42,919 nt of DNA from Phaeodactylibacter sp. (GCA_024102975.1 JAGFJD010000072.1:1-42919); one strand, 5' to 3'; counted from the first letter of the stretch, positions 34,320 through 42,703 are shown. The notes: generated by a model not told the origin, from the letters alone. A program made the numbers and translations.

Positions 34320-36043
34320 TTATCAGCTGATTTTCCCATAAAGGATTCTACCGATGAATTGCCGATCAAGGTCCGGGAAAACACATCGGAGACTATGCCC
34401 CAGAGAAACAGCTTGAGGTAGTCGTAGACGCCCTCCAGGCCAAAGGTGTCGCCGCCATTGACATAAATTTCCTGGAAGCCCAGGAGCACGATCACCAGAA
34501 AAGCAGCCAGCGCGACCAATGGCCGGAACAAACCGTAGCGGACCCGGGCCGTTACCTTGACGCCCGCAATCAAATCAAGGATGCGCAGCGCCCATTTTCC
34601 TGCCCGATCTCCCCAGCTCAAAACGGCGGGTTTGGTTTCCCCGCCTTTGTCCTCCAGGGCCTCGTTTAGCTTGGCCATCTCCGCCTGCACCGCCGCTCCA
34701 ATTCCCCCGGACGAGCCGCGGGTCACATCGCGGCTGGCCCCCATTTTCCCGATAGCGCTTTGAATATCAGCCAGCACTTTTTTGCTTTCTTCATCTTTCC
34801 CTTCCAGGATGGCCGTCCGGAGAAGGAGGAATTTATCGACGATCTCATTGTATAATCCTGCATCCAGGTCCATCTTTTTCATCCGGTCTTCCGTGTCTGA
34901 AAACAAGCGGAACATTTGCTGCAGTTGCGCCACTTTCCGGTCCAGCACGTCCAGCTTTTTTTCTACGGCTTCTCTGCCCGCCGAATCGGCAACCTTGTTA
35001 ATCTCTGCTTCGAGTTCGTTCATCTCCGCTATCAGCAGGTTTCTGGTCGGTTCGTGGTCCATTTTTTCTACCCGCGCCCGTATGGGGATGAAACGGCCCA
35101 TAACCTCCAGCTGATCCCCGGCTTTATTGACGTCTTTCATCATCCGCCCCACAAAAATGCCCAGCAACAACACGAGGATTGCCCCGCCGACGCCGACGCG
35201 GGCGTACAGGGTGACCGGCAGGGTGATCGGTTTCAGCGCGCCTTCAAAGTGGATGCGCAAAAACCCCTTGTATTCGTCTGCGTCCAGTTTGGCGTCCTTG
35301 TTCAGGGACAAGCGGATCGTTTGGATGCTTTCCGGCCCGATGGCCTTTTCTTCGCCTTGCCAGGATACGTCTTTTTCGGTCAGCGCCTGTTCGGTCGATT
35401 GCCCCTTGAGCGAAAGCGAGAAGCGGTCGATGGTTACGGCGGAAGCGCCGTGGTTTTCCACCCGGAAGACGAGCCCCTGGTGGCGTATTTTGCGCGGGAT
35501 CAAACCGTTGAGCCAGGAAGGGGAGACAACCTTCACCTCCAGGTTCCGGTCTGGCTCCAGAACGGTGAGTTGCCCGGCCCGGACCACTTCCAGCTCGATG
35601 GGCACAGCCAGGTGGCAGGAATCCGCCGGATGGGTAATGAACAACTGGCCGGCAAACAACCCGGCCTCACCGATTGGAGCGACCTCCAGGCCCACCTCTT
35701 CCGTATCCCCTTTGGCAACGGTAAACGCCGTTGGGGCAAGCCTGATGTGGCTCGCCGGGATGGTCTTTCCGGTCCGCTCGTCCCGCAGGCCGCCCGCTTC
35801 GGCCTCAAAGGCGCCGCCGGCAGGGCTGCTGACCCGGATAAAATCGTTTAACCGGGCGGCGCTGTCTCCCAGGAGCACCGAAAAACGGACGGGCTGGCCG
35901 TTGCGTTCAACCCGGAGGACAGAGGTGTCGCATTGCCCCTGGGCCGACGCGCTGCCTAAAAACAACAGCCCGGAAAATATCAGGCTGCCCAGGAAATATG
36001 CCGGGCTTGAAGATTTTTGGGTTTTAAATAAAGGCATTGTCAT
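34316..36043 (-). CDS. Membrane protein with Ig-like ectodomain, coiled coil and C-terminal membrane helices
   Basis: A 575-residue protein of unknown family. Residues 1-35 are a signal peptide (FLGSLIFSGLLFLGSASAQG). Residues about 36-282 are beta-rich with two or more Ig-like domains (TVAKGDTEEVGLEVAPIGE; GLVFRVENHGASAVTIDRFS). A TM helix lies at about 284-300 (GGAILVLLLGIFVGRMM). A charged, coiled-coil-prone cytoplasmic part covers about 305-470 (EMNELEAEINKVAD; KKLDVLDRKVAQLQQM). Further membrane helices are at about 507-527 and 540-553. The layout fits an envelope sensor passing a signal to the cytoplasm. It is the first gene of a two-gene operon with the caspase (4-base overlap), so the two probably act together. 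The start codon at 36043 lies in a 14-base palindrome; a second in-frame ATG is at 36037. Confidence 0.8.
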   Translation of the reverse strand: MTMPLFKTQKSSSPAYFLGSLIFSGLLFLGSASAQGQCDTSVLRVERNGQPVRFSVLLGDSAARLNDFIRVSSPAGGAFEAEAGGLRDERTGKTIPASHIRLAPTAFTVAKGDTEEVGLEVAPIGEAGLFAGQLFITHPADSCHLAVPIELEVVRAGQLTVLEPDRNLEVKVVSPSWLNGLIPRKIRHQGLVFRVENHGASAVTIDRFSLSLKGQSTEQALTEKDVSWQGEEKAIGPESIQTIRLSLNKDAKLDADEYKGFLRIHFEGALKPITLPVTLYARVGVGGAILVLLLGIFVGRMMKDVNKAGDQLEVMGRFIPIRARVEKMDHEPTRNLLIAEMNELEAEINKVADSAGREAVEKKLDVLDRKVAQLQQMFRLFSDTEDRMKKMDLDAGLYNEIVDKFLLLRTAILEGKDEESKKVLADIQSAIGKMGASRDVTRGSSGGIGAAVQAEMAKLNEALEDKGGETKPAVLSWGDRAGKWALRILDLIAGVKVTARVRYGLFRPLVALAAFLVIVLLGFQEIYVNGGDTFGLEGVYDYLKLFLWGIVSDVFSRTLIGNSSVESFMGKSADK

Positions 36044-36494
36044 GACAATAATTGTTTAGAGGCAGTAGGCGTGGTTATTGCCGAGGTTCGAAGCACAATC
36101 CACCGGGAGTCAGAAATAACCAATAACTGCAATCGGCACAAGGCGGTATTAATGACTGCCCCAAAATACATCTTCGCATCGTTTTAACCTGATCTTTTTT
36201 TAGACTTATTTTTTGAGATCAACTTGGCAGGCGCCTCTGTACAGTCACTTCGGGCTATTCCTGCAGGATCGCTCTTTCATGGCAAAGGTTTGTAGGCTTG
36301 AGAATATTACAAAGGTGGTACTGGCGCGGCTAACCGCCATGCCGGCTGGTTGCAATCTTGTGTCCATTGGTTGCATAAGGGAAGGCTGGTAAATTGACCG
36401 GATAATTCGCTAAATTAGCACTTCTATAGTGACGCACCCTTGGCTTTGCAAAACCAAAACCAAGGGTGGCCAGTATAACATAAGCCCTGATACT
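36044..36494. other. Divergent intergenic region of the caspase operon and the TPR gene
   Basis: A 451-base gap that must hold both promoters. On the minus strand, TATTTTGG (36161-36168) is close to the -7 consensus; no convincing -33 is seen. T-rich stretches at 36187-36214 are flanked by TGATCT / AGATCA. The right end carries a 53-bp palindromic unit (36425-36477). No ORF or RNA gene is recognised. Confidence 0.55.
36425..36477. repeat. 53-bp palindromic unit C
   Basis: Read on the minus strand, its ends are TATACTGGC and GTCACTATA with a GGTTTTGG core. On the plus strand, strong arms CACCCTTGG (36435-36443) and CCAAGGGTG (36460-36468) form the hairpin. It has the same length, ends and core as units A and B at 8512-8615. 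It lies 17 bases before the TPR gene's ATG. Confidence 0.75.
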
Positions 36495-38126
36495 ATGTTA
36501 CCAAAGATCACCCAATGGTTCCGCCTGCAAAACCGCAGCCCTTTTAAGATCCGCAACTGGGACTGGAAGCGCGCCGTGCAGCTCGATCGCTGGGCCAATG
36601 GGCTGGACCGACTGGCGACCATTGCCATAAAACTGGGCACCCTCTTCCTGATCGTCGTGGCCATCGTGCTGGTCTACCGAATTTTTCAGGGCCAGGGCTA
36701 TGTCATCGAAGCTTTCAGCGTGCCGGCGCATCTGGAAGAAAGTGGCTACAAGGGGGAAGTCGTCGCCCGAAAGGTGCAGGACAAGGTGCTGGCGCTCAAG
36801 GAACTGGCCAGCTCTATCAAGGAGGACTCCCTGCAACTGTCGGGCAACCAGCAGCCCGACCTCAACGTAGCGGTCATGGGCATCGGGGTGTCGCTGCGCT
36901 CCATCACCTACCACCTGCGCGATATGTTCGGCCGGCCCAACCACCTCATCCAGGGGGAGATCACCAAACTGGATGAGGAGTATACCCTGACGTTGCGCAT
37001 GACCGGCTACCCTGTGCACACGGCTTCGGTAATGGTGGAAAACGGCCGGGAGAAGGCTGCCCTGGACTCCCTCCTGCGGCGCGGCGCCGAACTCATCGTC
37101 ACCAACACCGACCCCTACCGGCTGGCGGTGGTCAAGTACCGGCAAAAGAAATACGAGGAAGCGCTGGAGCTGGTGCGCATCATGCTGCGCAACCGCCCGC
37201 AGGAAACGCACTGGGCATACCTGGCCTGGGGCAGCATCCTGGAAGAGCAGGGCAAATATGAACTGGCGCTGGAGAAGTTTGAACAAGCCGCCCGGGCCAG
37301 GCCGGACTTCCCGCTGGCCCTTGTCCGCCAGACAGGTGTACTGAACCGCCTGGGCCGGCAAAAGGAAGGCCTGGAAGCCATGCGCAGGGCAGTGACGCTG
37401 GACCCCGATAATCTCGACCGCTGGAGAGGCTTTGCCTGGGCACTGCACAGCGCCGGCCGGTACGAACAGGCCGACAGCGCCTTCGAACAAATGGCCATCC
37501 GCGCACCCGACGACCCCGATGTGTGGAGCACCTGGGCCGACAGCAAGGTGAGCCGGGGCGCCATGGACGAAGCGCTGGAAATTGTGGACCGGGCAGAAAA
37601 AATGGCAGGTGAGAACCCCCAGGGTTATATGACCCGGGCCCTGGCCGCCCTGGCACGGGCCGACACCCTTCAGGCCCTGCGGCACGCCAACGCCGCCTTT
37701 GAGATGGACCCCACCGTGCCCTGGATCGGGGCAGCCATCATGCGGGGCAACTATTATACCGGCAACTACGAAGAAGTGATACGTACCTTTCAAAAGGCCA
37801 AGCCCTACCTGGCCGGCTCGGAAAACTACCAGAACGCCATGAACCTCACGGCCATGGCTCACAATATGCTGGGCGAACACACCCTGGCCATGGACAAGGC
37901 CCGCGCCGCCGTCGCCCTGGATACGCTCCAGGCCCTCCCCTACACCACCCTGGCAGAAACCTTTGCCTTCACCGGCCAGGTCGACAGCTTCTACTACTAC
38001 CTGGAGGTGGCTTTCCTCAAAGGGTTCAAACCCCATGACATCCGTGTATCCGTGCCGCCTTATGACCGGCTGGCGGATGCGCCGCGATACCGGGAACTGA
38101 TGCAGCAGTACGGGCTGAAGGATTAA
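36495..38126 (+). CDS. Membrane-anchored TPR protein
   Basis: A 543-residue protein; MLPKITQWFRLQNRSPFKIR at 36495 is preferred because the earlier in-frame ATG at 36429 lies inside a palindromic repeat. One TM helix at about 40-68 (LATIAIKLGTLFLIVVAIVL) is followed by an alpha/beta domain of about 150 residues (QPDLNVAVMGIGVSLRSITY; LIQGEITKLDEEYTLTLRMT), probably periplasmic, then at least seven TPR units (YRLAVVKYRQKKYEEALELV; AYLAWGSILEEQGKYELALE; PLALVRQTGVLNRLGRQKEG). The middle domain resembles the ligand or assembly domains in front of TPRs in transcriptional or envelope scaffold proteins. No enzymatic motif is visible. A terminator follows. The function is unknown; a scaffold role is the safest inference. 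Confidence 0.8.
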   Translation: MLPKITQWFRLQNRSPFKIRNWDWKRAVQLDRWANGLDRLATIAIKLGTLFLIVVAIVLVYRIFQGQGYVIEAFSVPAHLEESGYKGEVVARKVQDKVLALKELASSIKEDSLQLSGNQQPDLNVAVMGIGVSLRSITYHLRDMFGRPNHLIQGEITKLDEEYTLTLRMTGYPVHTASVMVENGREKAALDSLLRRGAELIVTNTDPYRLAVVKYRQKKYEEALELVRIMLRNRPQETHWAYLAWGSILEEQGKYELALEKFEQAARARPDFPLALVRQTGVLNRLGRQKEGLEAMRRAVTLDPDNLDRWRGFAWALHSAGRYEQADSAFEQMAIRAPDDPDVWSTWADSKVSRGAMDEALEIVDRAEKMAGENPQGYMTRALAALARADTLQALRHANAAFEMDPTVPWIGAAIMRGNYYTGNYEEVIRTFQKAKPYLAGSENYQNAMNLTAMAHNMLGEHTLAMDKARAAVALDTLQALPYTTLAETFAFTGQVDSFYYYLEVAFLKGFKPHDIRVSVPPYDRLADAPRYRELMQQYGLKD

Positions 38127-38142
38127 GCCCGGGCAATAACAA

Positions 38143-38175
38143 AAGAAGCCCTGGTTGCCCGGGGCTTCTTCTTTC
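38143..38175 (+). terminator. Intrinsic terminator of the TPR gene
   Basis: Arms AAGAAGCCC (38143-38151) and GGGCTTCTT (38162-38170), loop ten bases, then CTTTC. It lies 17 bases after the stop codon. Confidence 0.75.
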
Positions 38176-38243
38176 AGCAAGGATAGGCCAATAATTTCAC
38201 ATTGTATGCATTTATCGGGATTATCATTTCGGTGGGCCATTTT

Positions 38244-38504
38244 CAGTCTACCACCCTCGAATGGCTCGTATCATTGATTAAAATGATGCCGTCAAACTGG
38301 CACGGGACCGCTATTTTTGCCTCATAGCCGTAATCGGACGCCATGTAGCCGATGAAGCGCACCGGCCAGGGCAGCGCGCACGCCTCCCGCAGGTCCAGCA
38401 GTACTCCTGGCACGCTCTTGGCTGCGGCAACCCGGTGCAGGGCCTTGTGCTATCCGGCCCGGCAGGGTAGTACTGCCGCCTCCAGGCTTCCCGGTAGGGG
38501 CTCA
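38244..38504 (-). pseudogene. Erythromycin-esterase-like C-terminal remnant
   Basis: On the minus strand, 38449 to 38244 reads in one frame as HKALHRVAAAKSVPGVLLDL, then WPVRFIGYMASDYGYEAKIA, then VPCQFDGIILINDTSHSRVV and a stop. The FDGIIxINxTxxSR ending and the preceding LDLR and W..RFIG pattern resemble the C-terminus of the erythromycin esterase family (broad hydrolase-like proteins in Bacteroidota). A stop (TAG) interrupts the frame just upstream of 38449, the remaining 55 bases read in other frames, and the palindrome begins directly after. No start or catalytic part remains, so it is a broken relic. Whether the 50 bases beyond the palindrome (GDAPEMLPAADSLLR-like) also belong to it is unsure. 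Confidence 0.5.
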
Positions 38505-38666
38505 GAGCATGTTTGGAGGTAGTCATTTGGGCTGCAAATGCCCGCTTTTGGAACCTCATTTCGGCTATTTTCTTGCCCGTAGCGCCGCTATGAGCAAGAA
38601 AATGAGCCTCATGAGAACCCAAAATCAACCATTTTCGCTTCCAAAGCACTACCTCCAAACATGCTC
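38505..38666. mobile_element. 162-bp MITE-like palindrome with 19-bp perfect terminal arms
   Basis: Terminal arms GAGCATGTTTGGAGGTAGT (38505-38523) and its exact complement ACTACCTCCAAACATGCTC (38648-38666). Weaker inner complementarity includes ATTTTCTTGC (38567-38576) and GCAAGAAAAT (38594-38603), with the centre near 38585 in CGTAGCGCCGCTATG. TCA lies on both flanks and could be a 3-bp target duplication. It carries no transposase gene and is inserted next to a decayed gene. A nonautonomous element or a palindromic dispersed repeat is likely (inference). Confidence 0.65.
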
Positions 38667-38719
38667 TCAGCAGGCTGTCGGCGGCCGGCAGCATTTCGGG
38701 GGCGTCCCCGCCTGGCGGC

Positions 38720-39517
38720 TCAGCCGCTCATTTTCAGGGAAAACAGGTGCGGCATCCCGGGCAGCACCTTCGAACGGAATTTGCCGGGGCCGACCTCTTC
38801 CATCCCGGGCCAGCAATTGTAGGGAGAATAGTCGTATTCCCGGAATTCCTCCAGTATCAGGCCAGTTTCCACCAGCGCCATGATGACGTCGCTCAGGGAA
38901 TGCTGCCAGCAATATTCTTTCCGGGCCGGCGCCTTGCCCGGATACGATCCGGCATAGGACCCATCGGTAATGTCGACTTCCTCCGGTTCTTCGGCGTGGA
39001 AATACGAGTAGGCGGGGCGGCCGTCAACGGGGTCGAAGATCATAAATGCAGGATGGAATTCGACTATGAAAAAAACGCCTCCTGGCCGGAGGTAGTGGCG
39101 GATGGCAGCAGCCCAGGGGCGAAGGTCCGGCAGCCAGGTAAGCACCCCATAAGAAGTAAAAACAATGTCGAACTGCCCGTCCAGCTTCCCGACAAGCTCC
39201 AGGACGCTGGACTGGACGAACTGCGCGTCCAGCCCCAGATGGAGGTTGAGGCCGCGCGCCACCTCTATTGCCTTGGAGGAGAAATCTATGCCGGTGGCCC
39301 GGGCGCCGAGGCGTGCCCAGGAGAGGGTGTCCTGCCCGAAATGGCATTGCAGGTGCAGCAGGCGCTTTCCGGCCACGTCGCCCAGGGCCTCCAGCTCGAC
39401 CGGCATCAGTGAATTTCTGCCGTCGAGGAAACGCTCCATGTCATAAAAGTCCGTATCCGGATGGAAGGAAGCCCATTCGTCCCACAGCTTTTGATTTTCT
39501 CTGAGGTATTTTTCCAT
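38720..39517 (-). CDS. Class I SAM-dependent methyltransferase
   Basis: A 265-residue cytoplasmic enzyme. The start MEKYLRENQKLWDEWASFH is typical of a common Bacteroidota group. Motif I is KRLLHLQCHFGQDTLSWARL, a degenerate SAM loop with FGQDT in place of GxGxG. ATGIDFSSKAIEVAR is the acidic loop after strand 2, FDIVFTSYGVLTWL is motif IV, and LRPGGVFFIVEFHP is motif VI. Residues after about 160 form a cap with a substrate-binding role (CWPGMEEVGPGKFRSKVLPG). The methyl acceptor is unknown. It is divergent from the DUF3467 gene by 62 bases, and downstream of it lies the decayed region. Confidence 0.92.
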   Translation of the reverse strand: MEKYLRENQKLWDEWASFHPDTDFYDMERFLDGRNSLMPVELEALGDVAGKRLLHLQCHFGQDTLSWARLGARATGIDFSSKAIEVARGLNLHLGLDAQFVQSSVLELVGKLDGQFDIVFTSYGVLTWLPDLRPWAAAIRHYLRPGGVFFIVEFHPAFMIFDPVDGRPAYSYFHAEEPEEVDITDGSYAGSYPGKAPARKEYCWQHSLSDVIMALVETGLILEEFREYDYSPYNCWPGMEEVGPGKFRSKVLPGMPHLFSLKMSG

Positions 39518-39579
39518 CGTTTGTATAGGTTGTTTTTAATTGCGATATTGCCGCCACTTCATCATCAAATATCCGGAAC

Positions 39580-39897
39580 ATGTCAGATACAAAGAAAGGA
39601 CAAAACCAGTTAAATATCGAATTGCCGGAAGAAGTGGCCGAGGGAACCTATTCCAACCTGGCCATCATTTCGCATTCCAACTCGGAATTTGTAGTCGATT
39701 TCATCCGCCTGGTGCCGAACGTGCCCAAGGCCAAGGTTAAATCGCGCATCATCCTGACGCCCCAGCACGCCAAGCGCCTGCTGCGCGCCCTGGCGGACAA
39801 CGTCAAGAAGTTCGAAGCCCAGTTCGGAGTCATCGACGAGCCGGAGCAGCCGCCCTTCCCGCCGATGAGCTTCAATACGCCCAAGGCGCAGGCGTAG
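39580..39897 (+). CDS. DUF3467 protein
   Basis: A 105-residue protein. NQLNIELPEEVAEGTYSNLA followed by IISHSNSEFVVDFIRLVP and the SRIILTPQHAKRLLRALADN helix are the signature of DUF3467, a small widely conserved family of unknown function in Bacteroidota and elsewhere. It has no signal or membrane segment. The C-terminus is Pro-rich (EPEQPPFPPMSF). The ATG at 39580 is well placed before the family start. It is probably monocistronic, as a perfect hairpin follows six bases after the stop. Confidence 0.92.
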   Translation: MSDTKKGQNQLNIELPEEVAEGTYSNLAIISHSNSEFVVDFIRLVPNVPKAKVKSRIILTPQHAKRLLRALADNVKKFEAQFGVIDEPEQPPFPPMSFNTPKAQA

Positions 39898-39902
39898 GTT
39901 TT

Positions 39903-39952
39903 CCGGAAATTTTGACCCGGAGCAGTACGGAAGGCCGGGTCAAAATTTCCGG
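39903..39952. terminator. Perfect 18-bp hairpin after the DUF3467 gene
   Basis: Arms CCGGAAATTTTGACCCGG (39903-39920) and CCGGGTCAAAATTTCCGG (39935-39952) with a 14-base loop. No T-run follows. It may be a Rho-independent-type end or a dispersed palindrome. Confidence 0.7.
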
Positions 39953-40134
39953 CACTGCTCAACCATATAGCCATATAATAATTCAACCACTTCACCCTGA
40001 TCTTGTCGAAGGGCAGCCATCCTATCCATCCCGTCGCTAAACACAAAACGGGACATTTCGCTCATTCCCGTCCCTTTGGTATAGGATAATGCCTCCATTC
40101 GTCGATTTTTCTTCCCCTCGCCTTTCCTTCCCCT

Positions 40135-40142
40135 TACATTTG
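40135..40142 (+). promoter_or_regulatory. Candidate -7 box of the TonB-dependent receptor gene
   Basis: TACATTTG fits TAnnTTTG, 37 bases before the ATG at 40180. The -33 element is not clear. The rest of the gap 39953-40134 shows no other structure. Confidence 0.45.
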
Positions 40143-40179
40143 CCCGCATCATCCGATTGTTAAACACAAACCCGACGTC

Positions 40180-42627
40180 ATGAAAGCCATAGCCATGCGC
40201 TATTTGTGGGCACTCGCGTGCCTGCTGCCTGCCTATTCTTTTTCACAATACCAACAAGGCGCCACGATAAACGGCCGGGTAGAAGGCCCCGGCGGAGAGC
40301 CGCTGGAGTTTGCCAACGTAATGCTGCATGCTGCCGCCGATTCCAGCCTGGCCAAAGTGGAGGTGACTGGCCTGGAGGGAACGTTCAGCATGAGCCGCGT
40401 GCCGGAAGGGCGGTACTGGGTCAGCGTGAGTTACGTGGGGCTTCCCTCGTTCCGCACCCAGCCTTTCCAGGCGAAGGCCGGGGAAGTGTACGAACTGCCG
40501 GCCATCTACATGCAGGACGCCAGCGTGGAGCTGTCGGAAGTGGTCGTCACCGCCGAAAAGCCGCTGGTGGAAGTCCGGGCGGATAAGATGGTGTTCAACG
40601 TGGAAAATACGATCAACGCCTCCGGCAGCACCGCCTTCGAGCTGCTGCGCAAAGCGCCGGGGGTGGTCGTGGACAACAACGACAACATCAGCCTGCTCGG
40701 CAGGGCCGGCGTCCAGGTCTATGTCGACGGCAAGCCGTCGCCCCTGGGTGCAGCCGACCTGGCGGCCTTCCTGAAAACGGTGCAGAGCGACGAGATCGAA
40801 GCCATCGAAGTGATCACCAACCCTTCCTCCCGCTATGATGCCGAGGGCAATGCCGGCATCATCAACATCCGCATGAAAAAGGACAAACGGCTGGGCGCCA
40901 ACGCCAACCTCAACCTGGGATACTCCGTGGGCAAGGTGCCGCAATACAATGGCACCATCAGCGGCAATTACCGCAACGAAAAGCTCAACGCCTTCGGCAG
41001 CTACAGCCACTCCGAGGGGCAAAACCGCAATTTCATGGAGCTTTACCGCCGCCAGCTGGGCATGTTCTACGACCAGAGCAACCGGCAGGGCGACGAGTGG
41101 TCGAGCCATAACTTCAAAGCCGGGGCAGACTTCTTCCTGGGCGAAAAACAGACCGTGGGCTTCCTGGCCACCGGCTTCCTCAGCGACAACAGCGGGTGGA
41201 GCACCAGCCGCACGCCTTTCGGGCCCATCGAATTCAACCGCGTCGACACCGTGCTGCTGGCCCGGGGCAACGACCGGCGGGACCGCAACAACCTGAACTT
41301 CAACCTCAACTACCGATTTGACGACAAAAAGGGGATGGTCTGGAATATCGACGCCGACTACGGCCTGTTCCGCAACGACGGCTCGGCCTACCAGCCCAAC
41401 TTTTACCTCGACCCGACGGAAACGACAACATTCCGGGAGAAGATCAACACCAACGAAACGCCTACCGATATCGACATTTATACCTTTAAAGTGGACCACG
41501 AGCGCCCCCTGCTCGGCGGGCAGGTGGGCGCCGGCCTCAAGCTGGCCTACGTCAATACCGACAACACCTTCCGCTTCTTCGACGAGTACGACGGAACGCC
41601 GGTGCTGAACACCAACCGCAGCAACCGCTTCGTCTACGAAGAAAACATCAACGCCGGCTACGTGAACTACCAGCGCCAACTGGGCAAAGTGGGCGTACAG
41701 GCTGGCCTGCGGGTGGAACAAACCCATTCCACCGGCGACCTGACGAGCTTCCGGAGCGGCGAAACAGGGGAAAAATTCGACCGCGAATACACCGACTTCT
41801 TCCCCTCCGGCGGGCTGACCTTCGCGCCCAATGAAAAACACAACTTCCAGCTGACTTACAGCCGCCGCATCAACCGCCCCTCCTACCAGGACCTCAACCC
41901 CTTCCTGAACAAGCTCGACGAGCTGACCTACGAACAGGGCAACCCGTTCCTGAAACCGGAATACGCCAACAACATACAGCTGACCCACAGCTTCAACTAC
42001 CGCCTCAACACGACCCTCAGCTTTAGCCATACCAAAGACCTGATCACCCGCATCACCGACACCGCCGAGGTGAACGCCAGCTACATCACCTGGCTCAACC
42101 TGGCCGACCAGTACAACTACAGCCTGAGCGTCAGCGCGCCCCTGCCCATCACCAAATGGTGGAGCTCCTTCACCAATATGACCGGCAGCTATACGCAGAA
42201 CCAGGCCGACTACGGCGGCGGCAAAACCGTCAACCTGGACGCCACTACCTTCAACATCTACAGCCAGCATACCTTCCGCCTGCCGCACGATTTCGCCATT
42301 GAAGTCTCCGGATGGTATAATTCCCCATCCTTGTGGGGCGGCACCTTCGAGATGGACGCCATGTGGAGCATAGATGCGGGCATCCAGAAGAAAATCATGA
42401 CCGGCCGCGGCAACATCCGCCTGGCGGTCAGCGACATCTTCAGGACCAACGAATGGCACGGCGTCAGCCGCTTCGGCGCCCTCGACCTCGACGTGGCCGG
42501 CGGGTGGGACAGCCGCCGCTTCCGCGCCAGCTTCTCCTACCTCCTGGGCAACGACCAGGTGAAGGGTGCCCGCCGCCGCAGCACGGGCCTGGAAGAAGAG
42601 CAGAATAGGGTGAAGTCGGGGGATTGA
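40180..42627 (+). CDS. TonB-dependent receptor, OMP_b-brl_3 family
   Basis: An 815-residue outer-membrane beta-barrel. The signal peptide is MKAIAMRYLWALACLLPAYS. A carboxypeptidase-regulatory-like domain follows (about 28-110, INGRVEGPGGEPLEFANVML), then a TonB-box-like stretch (VELSEVVVTAEKPLVEV), a plug domain (about 120-230, AFELLRKAPGVVVDNND; IEAIEVITNPSSRYDAEGNA) and a long barrel (about 235-800). The barrel matches the outer membrane protein beta-barrel family 3 by FRNEKLNAFGSYS-like and YSRRINRPSYQDLNPFLN motifs, the latter diagnostic. The end is a charged tail (GARRRSTGLEEEQNRVKSGD) without an aromatic terminal residue. It likely takes up or secretes a substrate at the cost of ExbBD/TonB energy; the cargo is unknown, and no SusD partner is adjacent. 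Confidence 0.93.
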   Translation: MKAIAMRYLWALACLLPAYSFSQYQQGATINGRVEGPGGEPLEFANVMLHAAADSSLAKVEVTGLEGTFSMSRVPEGRYWVSVSYVGLPSFRTQPFQAKAGEVYELPAIYMQDASVELSEVVVTAEKPLVEVRADKMVFNVENTINASGSTAFELLRKAPGVVVDNNDNISLLGRAGVQVYVDGKPSPLGAADLAAFLKTVQSDEIEAIEVITNPSSRYDAEGNAGIINIRMKKDKRLGANANLNLGYSVGKVPQYNGTISGNYRNEKLNAFGSYSHSEGQNRNFMELYRRQLGMFYDQSNRQGDEWSSHNFKAGADFFLGEKQTVGFLATGFLSDNSGWSTSRTPFGPIEFNRVDTVLLARGNDRRDRNNLNFNLNYRFDDKKGMVWNIDADYGLFRNDGSAYQPNFYLDPTETTTFREKINTNETPTDIDIYTFKVDHERPLLGGQVGAGLKLAYVNTDNTFRFFDEYDGTPVLNTNRSNRFVYEENINAGYVNYQRQLGKVGVQAGLRVEQTHSTGDLTSFRSGETGEKFDREYTDFFPSGGLTFAPNEKHNFQLTYSRRINRPSYQDLNPFLNKLDELTYEQGNPFLKPEYANNIQLTHSFNYRLNTTLSFSHTKDLITRITDTAEVNASYITWLNLADQYNYSLSVSAPLPITKWWSSFTNMTGSYTQNQADYGGGKTVNLDATTFNIYSQHTFRLPHDFAIEVSGWYNSPSLWGGTFEMDAMWSIDAGIQKKIMTGRGNIRLAVSDIFRTNEWHGVSRFGALDLDVAGGWDSRRFRASFSYLLGNDQVKGARRRSTGLEEEQNRVKSGD

Positions 42628-42703
42628 GAGAGCGGAGTTCGCGGTTCGCCATTTTCACCCGGAAGAGCGTAGCGAAGACGGGCGCTGTTCGCACCAGACA
42701 GGA

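Larger units (their letters stand above)
38127..38719. other. Gene-poor stretch with decayed gene and palindrome
   Basis: A 593-base region without an intact gene. It holds the TPR terminator, about 70 bases of featureless sequence, the erythromycin-esterase-like remnant (38244-38504), the 162-bp palindrome (38505-38666) and about 50 bases up to the methyltransferase stop. ORFs here follow the palindrome arms and look fortuitous. Confidence 0.7.

Noticed and set aside
36498..38240. 580-codon open frame antisense to the TPR gene
   Set aside because: Codon-mirror of the TPR repeats; His/Gly-rich translation without protein-like features.
40243..42459. 738-codon open frame antisense to the TonB-dependent receptor
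   Set aside because: It mirrors the receptor frame in GC-rich sequence; the translation is low-complexity Val/Gly-rich and has no domain pattern, while the plus strand is a clear receptor.
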